NCBI GenBank assembly: GCA_905182995.1
Contig: CAJJDP010000102.1
Span: 4,183-68,182 of the forward strand
From: Paramecium octaurelia
Lineage: Eukaryota; Ciliophora; Oligohymenophorea; Peniculida; Parameciidae
Length of the DNA stretch: 64,000 nt
Reading direction: 5' to 3'
Shown here piece by piece: positions 1 through 11,199 of this stretch. A program made the translations under genes and the position numbers. The notes below the pieces were generated by a model. That model was not told where the DNA came from. It made no database searches and was given only the letters and a program-made list of their open reading frames with translations. Each line of letters starts with the position of its first letter. Position 1 is the stretch's first letter.

Positions 1-496
1 GTTTATTCAATTTGTTACTCTCCTGATGGTACTACATTAGCATCTGGTAGTGCAGATAAGTCTATCCGTTTATGGGATGTTAAGACAGGATAATAAAAAG
101 CCAAATTAGATGGTCATTCAAATGGGGTTAATTCAATTTGTTACTCTCCTGATGGTACTATATTAGCATCTGGTAGTGATGATCGGTCTATCCGTTTATG
201 GGATGTAAAAACATCAAAGGAAATACTTAAATCAGATAGTAATTATAAAGATTTGCTTGCCCAGTTTAACATACCTCTTTAGAATAGCTCCTTATTGCCA
301 AATGGTATTAATTATTAATTATTATTTAGTTAATCCTGATCTTACAATACTTAGAATATGCTAGAATCCTATTTTAGAAGCATCAGGAACACTTATCCTA
401 TAAGGACAGTTCATTAATCATTAAGGGAAAGATTTAAAACCTTTGTTTAAATCCAAAGGAAGTTGCTTTTTAGAAGACTTAAAGCAAAAGAAGTGA
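1..496 (+). CDS. WD40-repeat protein, C-terminal part (5' end outside the window)
   Basis: Exons 1..304 and 330..496, with a 25-nt intron at 305-329 that restores the frame. The visible protein holds two WD40 blades with near-identical cores ([20 protein letters not shown]), then a tail of about 80 residues with no WD40 signature that ends in a Lys-rich stretch before TGA at 494-496. WD40 propellers are protein-binding scaffolds; the partner cannot be inferred. The same tail recurs as a relic near 1.66-1.82 kb, so this is one member of a repeated gene family. The blades are so similar to each other that the upstream part probably holds more of them. The frame is intact, in contrast to the neighbouring relics. 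Confidence 0.85.
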
Positions 497-1658
497 ATTT
501 GAATATTCATTAAAACATTGCAATTATAATTTTAATCATTTTCTTATAACTTTTTGCATAATATGTGTTTTTTGTTACTCTTTAAATATTTGGATAATAT
601 TGAGATGTTAGAAAAACTTTTATACATTCATATTTATAGATGTACAATACACTATTAAATTTATAATATAAACAGAGTACATAATTTATTCCTGTTTATA
701 AACAGCTAATTATGATTACTAATAGTTTAGTATAATTTAGATTTTCAGTTCATAATAAACATAATAATACATTTAAGAACAAAGTTAAGAAGAAAGATAC
801 ATTTCAAAAATTAAAAAAAAATATCCTTAATTTTAGAATGATCTTAAATGAAACAAAGTTAAAAAATTGTGATGAATGATTTTAACATTACTCTTCTCTA
901 ATCTAGGTAATATTTTGTAACCTGTTAAATATTATTTTCAATTGATATTAAAAGTATTAGATAGAATAAAGGACTGAAAAGATATATTAATCATCAATAA
1001 GTATTCTAACACCTAATAGGATTTAGAGATCATAATTATATCCATCCCTAACAATAATCTTAAATCAGCTCTATATGAATTACATCCAAAGGAGCTACTT
1101 TCAATAATAATTTTGCCTATAATGAACAGATTAATCACTAAGATCAGAACTATTTAATTTACCTCAAGCTGAATTTTTTTAGAAATTAATTAATATCTAC
1201 AAAACAATAATACCAGTCAACTAATTCAATTTTATTAATTGTGTATAAAATGACAAAATTACCCAAGATTGGATTTCATAAACATAATTGAGAATATTAA
1301 GAAATAACAAAATTGTTCTTCCCTATAACTATGAATTTAACACTAAACAATAAATTTTTAAAATTAACTACATTTATTTATATTCCATAAATGTAGTATT
1401 TCCTCTTAAAAGTTTTAATGTTATGGCACAAACAGTAAGAGAGATAGAGTAGCTTGTTATAACAAAAAGGATATCTTTGTATTTTAGAATAAATTTGGTT
1501 ACATCCATTCGGTGAAGAATTATTTTAATATCCTGTAGAAATGTTATCTTCAAATAATCGTTATAAGGATAACCCTTCAACTAGTTAATAGAATGTTCTT
1601 CCAGAAAGTGATATTTCTTTTCACTATTCGTAGCTCTACCAATCTAAAAATTTCCTAA
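497..1658. other. No gene recognised
   Basis: AT-rich DNA with frequent TGA in all frames and no motif I recognise. The short open frame on the minus strand near 1.4-1.6 kb has no supporting feature. It may hold further eroded sequence of the WD40 copy whose tail follows. Confidence 0.4.
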
Positions 1659-1816
1659 AATCCTAATTTAGAAGCTTTAGGAGCTCTGGCCTTGAAAGGA
1701 TAGTTTTTGATTATAGTGGATATTATTTAAGATCATTATTTAAATCTAAAGGTAGTTTAATTTTAGAGAAGGGTCTAAAATAGAATTAAAAGTCATTAAA
1801 CAACTGTTAATTGTGA
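1659..1816 (+). pseudogene. Relic of the WD40-family C-terminal tail
   Basis: The translated segment matches the tail of the gene at the left edge: a block reading NPNLEALGALALKG, then a block with LRSLFKSKGS and a final ILEKGLKQNQ before TGA. The two blocks lie in different frames, so at least one frameshift separates them, and no WD40 blades can be read upstream. It is therefore a decayed family member of which only the conserved tail is visible. Confidence 0.75.
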
Positions 1817-2340
1817 ATGTTTACTCAACAAAATGGTTCTAAAAATTTTTTAATTTGTGTAAGTAGAATATCTGTAATGCTTCGAAATTCTTCAACTGAG
1901 AAAGAGATCTCTTATTTTCAGAAAACTTTACATATTTATAGAAATAATATCAGTTAAAAGCGAGAGTAATTTTAAACACAAGCCTGAATAAATCTAATTT
2001 AGAAAATGTTTCACTCTTTAAACTTACATAATTCTTAACCCTCTGTGAGTTCAGTAATTCAATGCTAAAGATTTAAATGCTTGAAAGTACTAAATTGAAC
2101 ATATGAATGTTTAATCATAAATGCATATCTAGGTGATTATTTGAAGCTGGTGATCATTTATTTTATTCTATATTTTAAGAAATCAACTATGCACAAGGTT
2201 AATGAGTTTCCCTTGTACAATTTACAATACTAAATCGCTTATCTATCTTCCATAATATTTTAATGTTAGATTCTTTTGGTTTGTAATATAAAACTCAAAA
2301 TATAGTAATAGAAATTCATTATTAATTTTAAAAAAAGAAA

Positions 2341-3250
2341 ATGTATTGTGTACAAGAGTAGGTTGGAGAGTTGTATAAGATTTTGTCTTTATCCAATGAG
2401 GTTGATGTTGTAGTCCTCCCTATCCTCATAGAGACATTAAAAAAGGAGAGAATTTAAGACTGCCTAAAATTTCTCTAAGAAGATCAAAACAAATTCCTTT
2501 TAGAAATAAAGAGTTAAAAGATAGAAAACTAATCTCTGCTTGAAAAAGTATAGACTCTTAATGGAGAGAAGAACATTAAGATAATAACAGGTGTCCTCAA
2601 AACATTTAAGGATCATGACTTTAATACACAGAATTACTCTATGAATGATTATGAAGAATTTAAAAAGATCTAATCAAAAAAATATCATTGAATAAGAAGA
2701 TAATAGAATTCCTAAAATTTTTAGTTAATTTGACTGCTTTAGATGAGACCTATATTTGGTGTGGATCAAATTCTCTTCATTTGCTAGTTTAAATGAAAGT
2801 GGATTTGAGGGAATAAAATTTTGAGAATATCAGGATAAGAAATACCTCTTTAGTTGGTGGGAATTTTGTAAGATGAATATTCAATGGATCAGAATTTGAT
2901 GGAATGAACTTGAATTAAGCTAAAATGTTTAATTGTAATTGGAAGAATATCAAGATACATGAGTTAAATAAATTAGATGGTCATTGTGGAATAGTCAATT
3001 AGGTATGCTTTTCTCCAGATGGTAAATTATTAGCGTCTTGTAGTGATGATAATTCGATTATATTGTGGGATGTTAAAACAGGAAAAATAAAGTCTAGAAT
3101 CAAGGTAAAGGAAAAAGGAAAATCAGTATGCTTCTTACATAATACTTTAACAGTATTATCTTCTAATAAAATGAGTAGGATGATTCTTTTTCAAATATTG
3201 TTGATGACATATGTAAATGTTTAACTCACACCTGAAAGTAGAATAAATTT
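2341..3250 (+). pseudogene. Relic of a WD40-family gene, N-terminal part
   Basis: An open frame starts at ATG 2341 with a charged, coiled-coil-like N-terminus and reaches TGA at 2689-2691. The continuation is in another frame after an A-run, so a frameshift lies near 2.68 kb. It then shows a region of short repeats (FENIRIRNTSLVGGNF, FDGMNLNQAKMFNCNW) that looks pentapeptide-like, followed by one good WD40 blade (GHCGIVNQVCFSPDGK, SIILWDVKTG). A second defect is a TGA inside the short-repeat region. Similarity ends near 3.18 kb, where one would expect more blades; a serine carboxypeptidase relic follows instead. The order coiled coil, short repeats, WD40 suggests what the missing N-terminus of the gene at position 1 may look like. 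That last step is inference. Confidence 0.75.
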
Positions 3251-4102
3251 GTAAGGGTTGGCTATTGGTAACGAATGCACTGATCCAACTGTATGTACAC
3301 ATGCAGCTAGGCAATTCTAAGTTCATTTTTTTCACTAAATTGGAGGTATAATTTTATAAGTGAAGAATTATATGAAAAGGTAAGAAGTGTGAAAAATAAT
3401 GTGTTGAAGTCAAAAACTGATATTGGGGAAGTTGAAGAGCAAATTACAGGAAAGGAATAAAATTAAAAGCCAACCAATACAATATGTATGGACCATGTTA
3501 CACCTATACTCCTGAAGGAAGTAAAATAGCATCAAGATCTCACGGCTTGATGTCAGATACTGAGGATGCAGATATTCCTGCATGTGCTGATATTTGGATT
3601 ATAATATCATTTAAGGTCGAATTAAGTTAGGGATGTAAAATTTCGATTATATTTGAGTTATTAAACATTAAATCAGAATCAGCAGAATGGGAAGTTTGCT
3701 CAAAGAAATTTGATGTTTATAAAGAAAATCCAAAAGAGTCTTATTATTTATATGAAGAAATTTTTAGCATTAAATTAAAGTCTTGATATATAGTGGTGAC
3801 GTCGATGGAGTAGTTCCTGTTACCGGAACTATGTATTGGTTTAATAAATTGCAGAAAGAATTATGTATCATATTAATATTTATTGTATCAGCTTTGTTAA
3901 TTTAAACCTTTGGAGGCCTTGGTTTGTACCAGGAAAGAGAGATGTTGATGGAAATTAAAATGATGGGTAAGTGGTAGATTTGGATGGTTTAACATTTATG
4001 AGGATTAGAAATGCAGGTCACATGGTACCTCTAGATAAAAGAGAAGAAGCAGAAATATTTATAGCTAAGTTTGTAAAGCATTTATTCCCAAGAATTGATT
4101 GA
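3248..4102 (+). pseudogene. Decayed serine carboxypeptidase (peptidase S10)
   Basis: Family S10 hydrolyses C-terminal residues in the secretory pathway or lysosome using Ser, Asp and His. Visible pieces in order: GLAIGNECTDP (the stretch that follows the oxyanion and Ser region in S10), then QYNMYGPCYTYTPEG, then WEVCSKKFDVY with NPKESYYLYEE, then the catalytic-Asp block IYSGDVDGVVPVTGT, and finally the catalytic-His block NAGHMVPLDKREEAE shortly before TGA at 4100-4102. These blocks lie in several frames, so there are at least three frame breaks. The N-terminal third, including the GESYAG serine motif, is absent; WD40-relic sequence stands where it should be. The gene is clearly broken. Confidence 0.85.
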
Positions 4103-4379
4103 TTTTATAAGTTGTAGCTTTTTAAAATAAACAATAATTTAAGGATTTGCAATAAGCAATAAACTTAATTATATTAATTAGTAAAAATAATTTAGGATTT
4201 TGATTGAATATAAATCACATACATTTGAAAATGCATTATCATACTTTTCCTATAATTTAATTAAATGCCAAAATCAGTTTTATAATTAAATATTTGAGAG
4301 GATCCGTACTATTTTCTTCATCTAATTCTGGTAACAAAAATTTACTCTAAATTCACTGCTGTGATTCGAGTTCATAATT
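4103..4379. other. No gene recognised
   Basis: AT-rich spacer after the carboxypeptidase relic. I see no conserved motif on either strand. Confidence 0.4.
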
Positions 4380-4872
4380 ATACCCTGTTCTGCCTCTGAA
4401 AGTTGCTCCTATTAAGTTAAGGGATATTTTGTAATGGCAGATGCTTTGGTTCAAATATTATGTATGAATACTCCCTTTTGGTGACAATAACAGCTGTCAA
4501 TATTAGCAAGAGACATTAAGAACATATATACTTATATTACCAATGCTAATATTCTGAAAAATGTGTAGAATTATCTGCTGGCAATACTTGCTTATGATTC
4601 ATACCTGAATTACCTTTCAATTAAGCAATGAACACACTCCAAAATTCTAACAAATATCTGCAATCTTCATCAGAAAACTCAACCAGCAGGGTTCTAATAT
4701 TTATGTTATAATTATTAATTGTTTTTTGTAGATTGTAAATTGTACTATATTTGTGGTTCATATTGTATTGATTTTTATATAGGAGGAGTTTGGACATCTA
4801 GAGGCGAGTGCTGACTTTGCATATCATGAATGTTATCCTGTTTACAGTGTCCAGCAAATTTGAATCATTTAA
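4380..4872 (+). pseudogene. Cysteine-rich relic, possibly of a surface protein
   Basis: Short translated pieces in different frames show closely spaced cysteines, for example YQCQYSEKCVELSAGNTC near 4.53 kb and SCLQCPANLNHLSGC near 4.83 kb. The second pattern, CxxC followed by C after about ten residues, resembles the cysteine-rich repeats common in ciliate membrane and surface proteins. No single frame joins the pieces and TGA interrupts each of them. The family assignment is a guess; what the sequence shows is clustered Cys codons in broken frames. Confidence 0.35.
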
Positions 4873-5696
4873 GTGGTTGTAGATTTTAATTATTTAATCG
4901 CATGGACTAAAGCAATTCGCAAACCTGTGATAAGCAAAGATATACCTCTTACGATTCTGTTCAATTTTTTTAGAATAATCAGCTACTTTGCTTTGAGGAC
5001 CAGTTTAGGTATTTTGTCAATAGTAATTCTTAATATTGAGCTTGGCTTATTTTTTATTCCAAAAATCATTAGAGCAAAAATGATTGACATATAAATTTGT
5101 ACTCTATAGTGAAAAGAATAACATAAGAGAGCCAGTTATGTAAAAAGTAAACTATTCAAACATAATTGATCACAAATCTTGATTATTTGTTTATGTAATA
5201 CTTATTTACAATATACTCACAAGTGAGGTATTCTACTATTATCTCTAAAGTTCAGGTCTAAATCTATTACAAACTCAACTATATATAGCCCTATTTTTAA
5301 CGAAATGATTAATCTGCTTTAAACATTCTGATATCTTGATAGATTGCTACATAAAGTTGAGAGCAGGATTTTCAAACAAGAAACTCAGTTGATATTAAAT
5401 TAGTTGTAGATTAACCCAAGCAGAGTGTGCAAATGCCATAGTCAGTCCAGCAAGATCGAGCATAAGTCTCTGCAAGAAGATGCAGTTCAGAATGTAAGAT
5501 ATATATTTAAAAAGAATTTTTTTTAAGAAAAATCTAGGATTAAATATGATGCATAACAATGGTTCAAAGAGATTTTAACCTGGCATACTATGCTCTATAT
5601 GGATAATTATAGTACATTTATTGATAGTGTAAAGGGATGCAATTTTATTATTAATTGAATTAAATATTAATTCATAGTGCGAGTAAAGAATATCAA
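4873..5696. other. No intact gene; scattered open stretches
   Basis: One hydrophobic open stretch of about 70 codons (4873-5094, no ATG) directly follows the Cys-rich relic and could be its membrane-proximal remainder. Beyond it there are only short frames. Around 5.42-5.66 kb several open pieces in ciliate code resemble eroded coding DNA, but I recognise nothing. Confidence 0.35.
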
Positions 5697-5891
5697 ATGA
5701 AAAGTATATTCCGAAAGGAAAAAATTTATGAGCAAAATTAACAATCAGATATATGTATAATTCATGGCTTTGATCAGATTCCTTAATCTTAGCGTACTTA
5801 CAAGAATAATTTCAAGTATCCAATGGAGGGAGAGATCATCAAATCCTCGGTTGATTAAACATTAGAATTTGCACCTCATCTGTTCGCCTGA
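5697..5891 (+). pseudogene. Unassigned coding relic
   Basis: An ATG-started frame of 64 residues in ciliate code that includes HGFDQIPQSQRTYKNNF. It runs into TGA at 5889-5891, while a coding-like continuation lies in another frame (around 5.9 kb), and a further open piece lies at about 6.03-6.16 kb. Composition is more protein-like than the flanks, which suggests an eroded host gene. I do not recognise the family. Confidence 0.3.
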
Positions 5892-6669
5892 TAATTTGGA
5901 GTTATAAAATTGGTAGGAGTAAGTTCCAATAAGATGTTAAAGCAGACAAAATAATGTATCCGCATAAAGTGAGTACATTGACATCCTAAAATTTATTAAA
6001 TAGTTGATGTCTTTTAACTAGAAACAAAGAAGCAGCATGACATTCAGCGTTAGGTTTTGGACGAGACTGAACTGCAAGGGTTCAATATTGGCAGCAAAGA
6101 CTCAATCTAATATGTAAAATAAAGAGCAGCTTTGCATTCATCTAAATATATAAAATGCAAAGTTGCTTGACAAGTATAGTATTTACAATAGTAGACGCAA
6201 ATACAGTTTATATTGAACTGAAAATTCTTAAATATATTTACATTGATCTTTTATTGTTTGCTTTTCACAAGCTTTTTACTTTAAACCTAACATAAGTTAT
6301 ATGCTTAATTATATTCTCCATCATCGTTAACTCCAATATTAAACTTGTTATTTGCTTCTAATCGATATTATTATTGGCAATTTTTTAAATAATTATTCCG
6401 CTATTTAATATCCCCAACCACCAAGTCTTTTGCCATTTTTATTTTCGTTGTTGCCAATTATTTAATTTTATTATACAATCCCTCATACATATCTATTCTC
6501 AGTCTAATTCTTCCTTGCTCAATTGACTTCATTGTTACTTTTTTAATAATGTATATAATAATTAATTCACAGAATTCCCTTGTAAATAAATACTAAATGG
6601 AACTATTATTACTTTGAATGCAAATTCAATATCATAGTTGCCTTTAATTTACTTTTTAAAAAATAGATA
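5892..6669. other. Mostly non-coding; possible 5' flank of the LINE
   Basis: Apart from the short open piece near 6.03-6.16 kb nothing is recognisable. From about 6.48 kb the plus frame that later enters the LINE is already free of TGA, so the element may begin here, but the composition gives no clear boundary. I saw no target-site duplication by eye. Confidence 0.35.
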
Positions 6670-9350
6670 GGCAAATTAATATTAAATGAGAAGTTCAATA
6701 ATAACGAAATTATTATTTAAATCAAAGACAATTACAGAAAAATATTACTTGATTATTTGTATCTTTTGCACAAGTTTAACAAAAGGATGATTTTGTTTAA
6801 ACTAGGTAATAAATCTTATAGAATAACTTATCCGAATTACAACTTGAACTTGGAGAATTCAGTATAATGTATAATAGAGGGATAATAACGAGAAAAATTA
6901 GGTATCCAGATTGTTGATGTAAAGATAAATCTTTAACTTCCAATAAACTAATCGGATTTTTAATCTTTAGAAAACATATTCTAAAGTATTGTGAGCCTAG
7001 ATCCTAATTTTTTTTAATTAATTAAACTTGCCTTCAGGGAAACCAAGTAAGATAACGCAACTAAACATACTCTCAGAATGACAAGTTGGAATGTTGGCTC
7101 AATAAAGTAAGGTACCAGCCAAGTAGCAAAAGAAAACAACGGCATATTATTGTTCTATAGAAGATAAAATCTATCCAAAACTCTCCTTCATTCACCTTTG
7201 GTCATAAAGAAAGGAAGTCTAAACACTAAAGAGGAGTTGCTATAAAAATACAATCATATTTGACTTGACTTGGACAAGTTATACCTCCTAATCTAACAGA
7301 TTATGACTATATTGCTATTAATTATAGGAACAGCTGCTTAGAGTTGATCATTCTAAATTTCTACTCCCCTAACAAATAAATATTTAATAAGAATAAGAAT
7401 TTTTTAAATCAATGGATATAAGATCTAATGTTCAATAAAAAGTAATGTTAAAGAATCATTATAAGTGGATAATAACGCACGGTTTGACTAATTGACTAAC
7501 ATTATGGAATAATCAGACCTAGCATTCACTAGAACAATCCGAGGGAATATAGTGAAATCTCTTAGACTCCATTTGTTACTCAGGACAAGCATACAGGTTA
7601 GTAAAATCTCCTGTTTACTAAACTCTCAGATCATGCAAGAATTAGCCTTCAACTATCTCTATAAGGAGTTCAAAATTAAAAAGAACATAGGATTGGCTGG
7701 ATTAGCATTAAAATGTCATGATTTTTAAACATAGCACAACCATGTAAGATACAATCTAAGAAAACGACAAGTTTTTAAAAAAAATTCGTGTTAACTTTAC
7801 CAAATCAGGCTAAAGGAAAATAAACGATTGAAGAAGAACTTATGAAATTGACTACATTACTTAATCAGCCAAACACCAAGTAGGCCTTCTAAAATATAAA
7901 AAGAATGGCAACTCAAAAAAGGAAGCTGGTATCTTTAGATGCTTCTAGGATGATCAATGTAATATACATACTCATTCAGATACTGAAAAAATGTACTGCA
8001 AGAATTAGACGGAATTTTGCAGAGAAGTGTATATCGGCCTCTCACCCTTACTAATTTGCCATTATATCGAATGAAGAGATTCAAAAGCTATAAAAACTCA
8101 CCTCAAAGGATAAAGCTATTACTATAGATGGTATATCAGACACTTTTATTATATTCGGGTATATCCAGAAATACCTTCAAAATAGCAATTCAGACCTGTC
8201 ACAATACTTAGCCTTTTCAAATTTTTAGAATTAAAACTTTTAAGCAAGATTTAAAGATTTCGCGAGCAGCATCTAAAATATGAACAAAATGGCTTCATGC
8301 CTGATAGAGGAACATAAATAAATTTAGAGAAATTGGTTTCTTACTTAGAAAATGAGAACAGAAAGGAGAGGAAATTTGTAATCTTTATAGATTTTTCAAA
8401 TGCATATTGCACCATCATCAGAAACAAGTTATTTTGCATTATGAAAGAAAAATAAGTTTTAAACTTGAACGAATTAATATATCTATACTGATAATACTTA
8501 AGACCCTATTAAAAAAAGAATTTGGTGGTTTAAAAATGCAGTCGTTTAAGGATCCCCATTGTCACCATCACTATTCAATATTTACTTGGATGAATTTTTA
8601 TAAGATTTATCTTCAAAACTGAAAAAGGAGCTGAATGTTAGAGCCTATGCAGATGATATAGTTTTTATTGTATACGATAAAGCTGTGGATCAGTTTATTT
8701 TTTTATTCGAGGAAATTAGTAGATAATGGAACTTAAAATTAAATAAAGCAAAGTCAGGAAAATTTCTTATTGGATAATGTAAATCCAGACCAGAAAATAT
8801 AGAGGGTATATCAATCTTGAAGAATTATAACCATCTTGGAATCAATCTAACAGATAAAGCTTCAACATCTAACTAGATTAGCAAAATAATAGATAGAATT
8901 AATAATTTCTCCAATAAACTCAAATGAATCTCCTCTAAAATAGATATCAAGCAAAGAAGTATCCTTTTGGAAAATTTAAATAAAATCATTATCACCAAGT
9001 TGAATTTGGCTATTTAAAACAACCCTTAAAATCCCCAAAGAATGGTATCATAAAACAATAAAAAAAATTTCTAAAGACCATAACCAAGAATGCCATAATC
9101 GACACCAAATCGTATCATTGATATATTAATCAAAATAAATCGGTATAGCCAGGTTCCCAAATACCAAATGATTTATACTACTAATAAGAAAAAATATGCA
9201 AAATTCATAAATGTAAAGCGAATGAATAACATACAATTGAATAAGATTCTGGGCTCAAATTTGAAGAATTAAAGTCAATCTTCCAGGGGAGTATGTAGAA
9301 AAGCAAAGCTATCAAGATGGAAAAACGAATAGAACAAGCAATGTTATTGA
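6670..9350 (+). mobile_element. Decayed LINE (non-LTR retrotransposon): endonuclease and reverse transcriptase
   Basis: A long open frame leads into MTSWNVGSIKQG at about 7.08 kb, the form of the first block of APE-type LINE endonucleases. In other frames follow LELIILNFYSPN and later LSDHARI, matching the mid and C-terminal (SDH) blocks of that domain. The reverse transcriptase is clear: GFMPDRGTQINLE, the motif A block VIFIDFSNAY, the block QGSPLSPSLFNIYLDEF, the catalytic block RAYADDIVFI near 8.65 kb and the later HLGINL. The RT frame then stays open, with one TGA near 8.93 kb, to TGA at 9348-9350. Several frameshifts and TGA codons break it between 7.2 and 8.5 kb, so it is inactive. The code used is ciliate (many TAA and TAG), so it has long lived in this lineage. 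No separate first ORF is visible. Confidence 0.85.
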
Positions 9351-9439
9351 TTTTTTTCAAGCCAAAATTACAAGTTTTATAATAATTTTTTTTGATTCTG
9401 ATTACTTTTTGATAATAGATCAATATGTCTTTTTAAACT

Positions 9440-10130
9440 CTTTCTGCGTTTTTAGGAGAAGGTCTACGCATTTCATGCTGAAAGTGATTATATTCAAATG
9501 TTCTGTTTGATCTTCTAGTGTATGCTAATTCTATAAGGAAATCAAACATATCATCCTAGAAATAATCTGCCTCTGTTTTATCCATTTTGAAATGTTCAGC
9601 TTAATCGCAATCAAACCATTTCTAAAATCTAAGAGCACATAAAGGAAGTAAGCTTATTGTGATTGATATGTTGGGTATGGCATATACACTTTTTGTTTTG
9701 GTGATAATCCAACTTGGAAACAATTTGTTCTTCCAGTAGGATTAGTTCCTCTAAATGAGAATAAGCAATCTTCAAGTGCTCCTAAATAACTATTCAAATT
9801 TAGAGTTTTACATCCTTCGAATAAAATTGTGTGACAATCATCATGTTCCATCAAAGAATATTTATTTGCTATTGAATCAAAATAAAAAAACTATTTATTG
9901 GATAAATTCTACCTTTGTACACAATCTAAACCAATCATTTAATAATTCTTTTTCCAGACTGAATCTGTTCTCAAGATAAAGTCTTTCTAGTAATCTTTCC
10001 AATTAACACCTTTCAATGTTAAATATACAATATACTTTTGTGCGAGAAATCGTAATTGGGTGGCATTTTATGGAAATCTTTTTGCAATGTAACAAGGAGA
10101 GGTTGAGTAGCCAGAAAATTTAATTAAAAA
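9440..10130 (-). pseudogene. Unassigned broken gene
   Basis: The minus strand has a coding-like frame of more than 150 residues (including CHTILFEGC, YLGALEDCLFSFRGTNPTGR and VGLSPKQKVYMPYPTYQSQ) and, after a frame change near 9.63 kb, a second well-formed stretch (WFDCDQAEHFKMDKTEADYF, FDFLIELAYTRRSNRTFEYN). The change cannot be cured by an intron of normal Paramecium size: the only GT...AG interval there is 17 nt. I found no convincing start codon. It looks like a host gene with one or two frameshifts, but I cannot name the family. It sits directly downstream of, and antisense to, the LINE. Confidence 0.45.
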
Positions 10131-11199
10131 TAAAATTTGATTTTCATGATTTTGCTCGATTAATGTTAGAATTACAAAATATTCAATGAGATTTACTATT
10201 TAAGATATAGGTAAATAATGAATATAAAAATAACACCTTTACTATTCCAGCCTTTAACTTAATTTCCATTTTTATTTTAATTATTAACTTAAAGTATTTT
10301 TTAATTCAGTAATTTAACATAAAATAGAATCTCTATTGATTATTTTATTTGTATTAGTAAAAAATGGGAGATGAAATAATTTAGGAGAAAATCCTTCAGA
10401 AAATATTAGAAACGATTTTCAAAGTAAAATTACCCAACAAACTCAATCTTCCCTGAGTATTTTAAAATGGATTCTCTTTCAAAGTTAAATGTGGAGAAAT
10501 GAGAAAAACATAATGATAAATTTAGTATAAAGATGGAAAATAAAATATGCCATTGAATTTATATTTAATAATATTATTCTATTCAATCAGGTTGAGTCTT
10601 GTTATTTTATTCTTGATTGTATTAAATAAACTTTAATTCTTAACTATTGAAGTCATTAAATTACCCATTACTCTAATAAAATCTATGAAAGCGAGAAAAA
10701 ATTTCTAAAAACATGAATAGAATGATTTTAAAGTAGGAGCAATGATGATTTTTGCATCCAATTGAAATATTGCCTCATTTTGTAATAGCAAATAGTCTTA
10801 AATAGTAGGATATTGCCATTGTATTTATAAAAATTTTGCTTATTTAAATTCATGCCCTTAAAGCATTAAGGTAGTAAAAACTCACATACCCCTAGACATT
10901 TAATATATTTTCATCTACTCTAAATATCTACTTCTAAAAATATTTGATGTAATGAAAAAATAGCTTCATAAGTGCTTTTTTATAGAGATTATGTATTTTT
11001 GCAACAATTAGATATTATCATATTATTGAAAATATATTAATGTAAAATAAATAATATAAAAAACAAAAAGGGAAGCTTGAATTTTCTGGCTGTTTACATC
11101 CTTGAGAAATAGAAAGATATGTGGAATTAAAACACGGTTTATAAATATTATAAAATGGCACTATATATACTGGATACTATACGTGAATCATTAACATAT
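10131..11199. other. Intergenic, nothing recognised
   Basis: About 1 kb of AT-rich DNA. A 29-codon frame from ATG near 10.36 kb is too short to support. This is the largest empty stretch before the compact part of the window. Confidence 0.4.

Noticed and set aside
2870-2880. In-frame TGA in otherwise good WD40-like sequence, as if TGA encoded Cys or were recoded
   Set aside because: All intact genes in the window end at TGA and none needs TGA as sense. The same relic also has a frameshift, so decay is the simpler reading.
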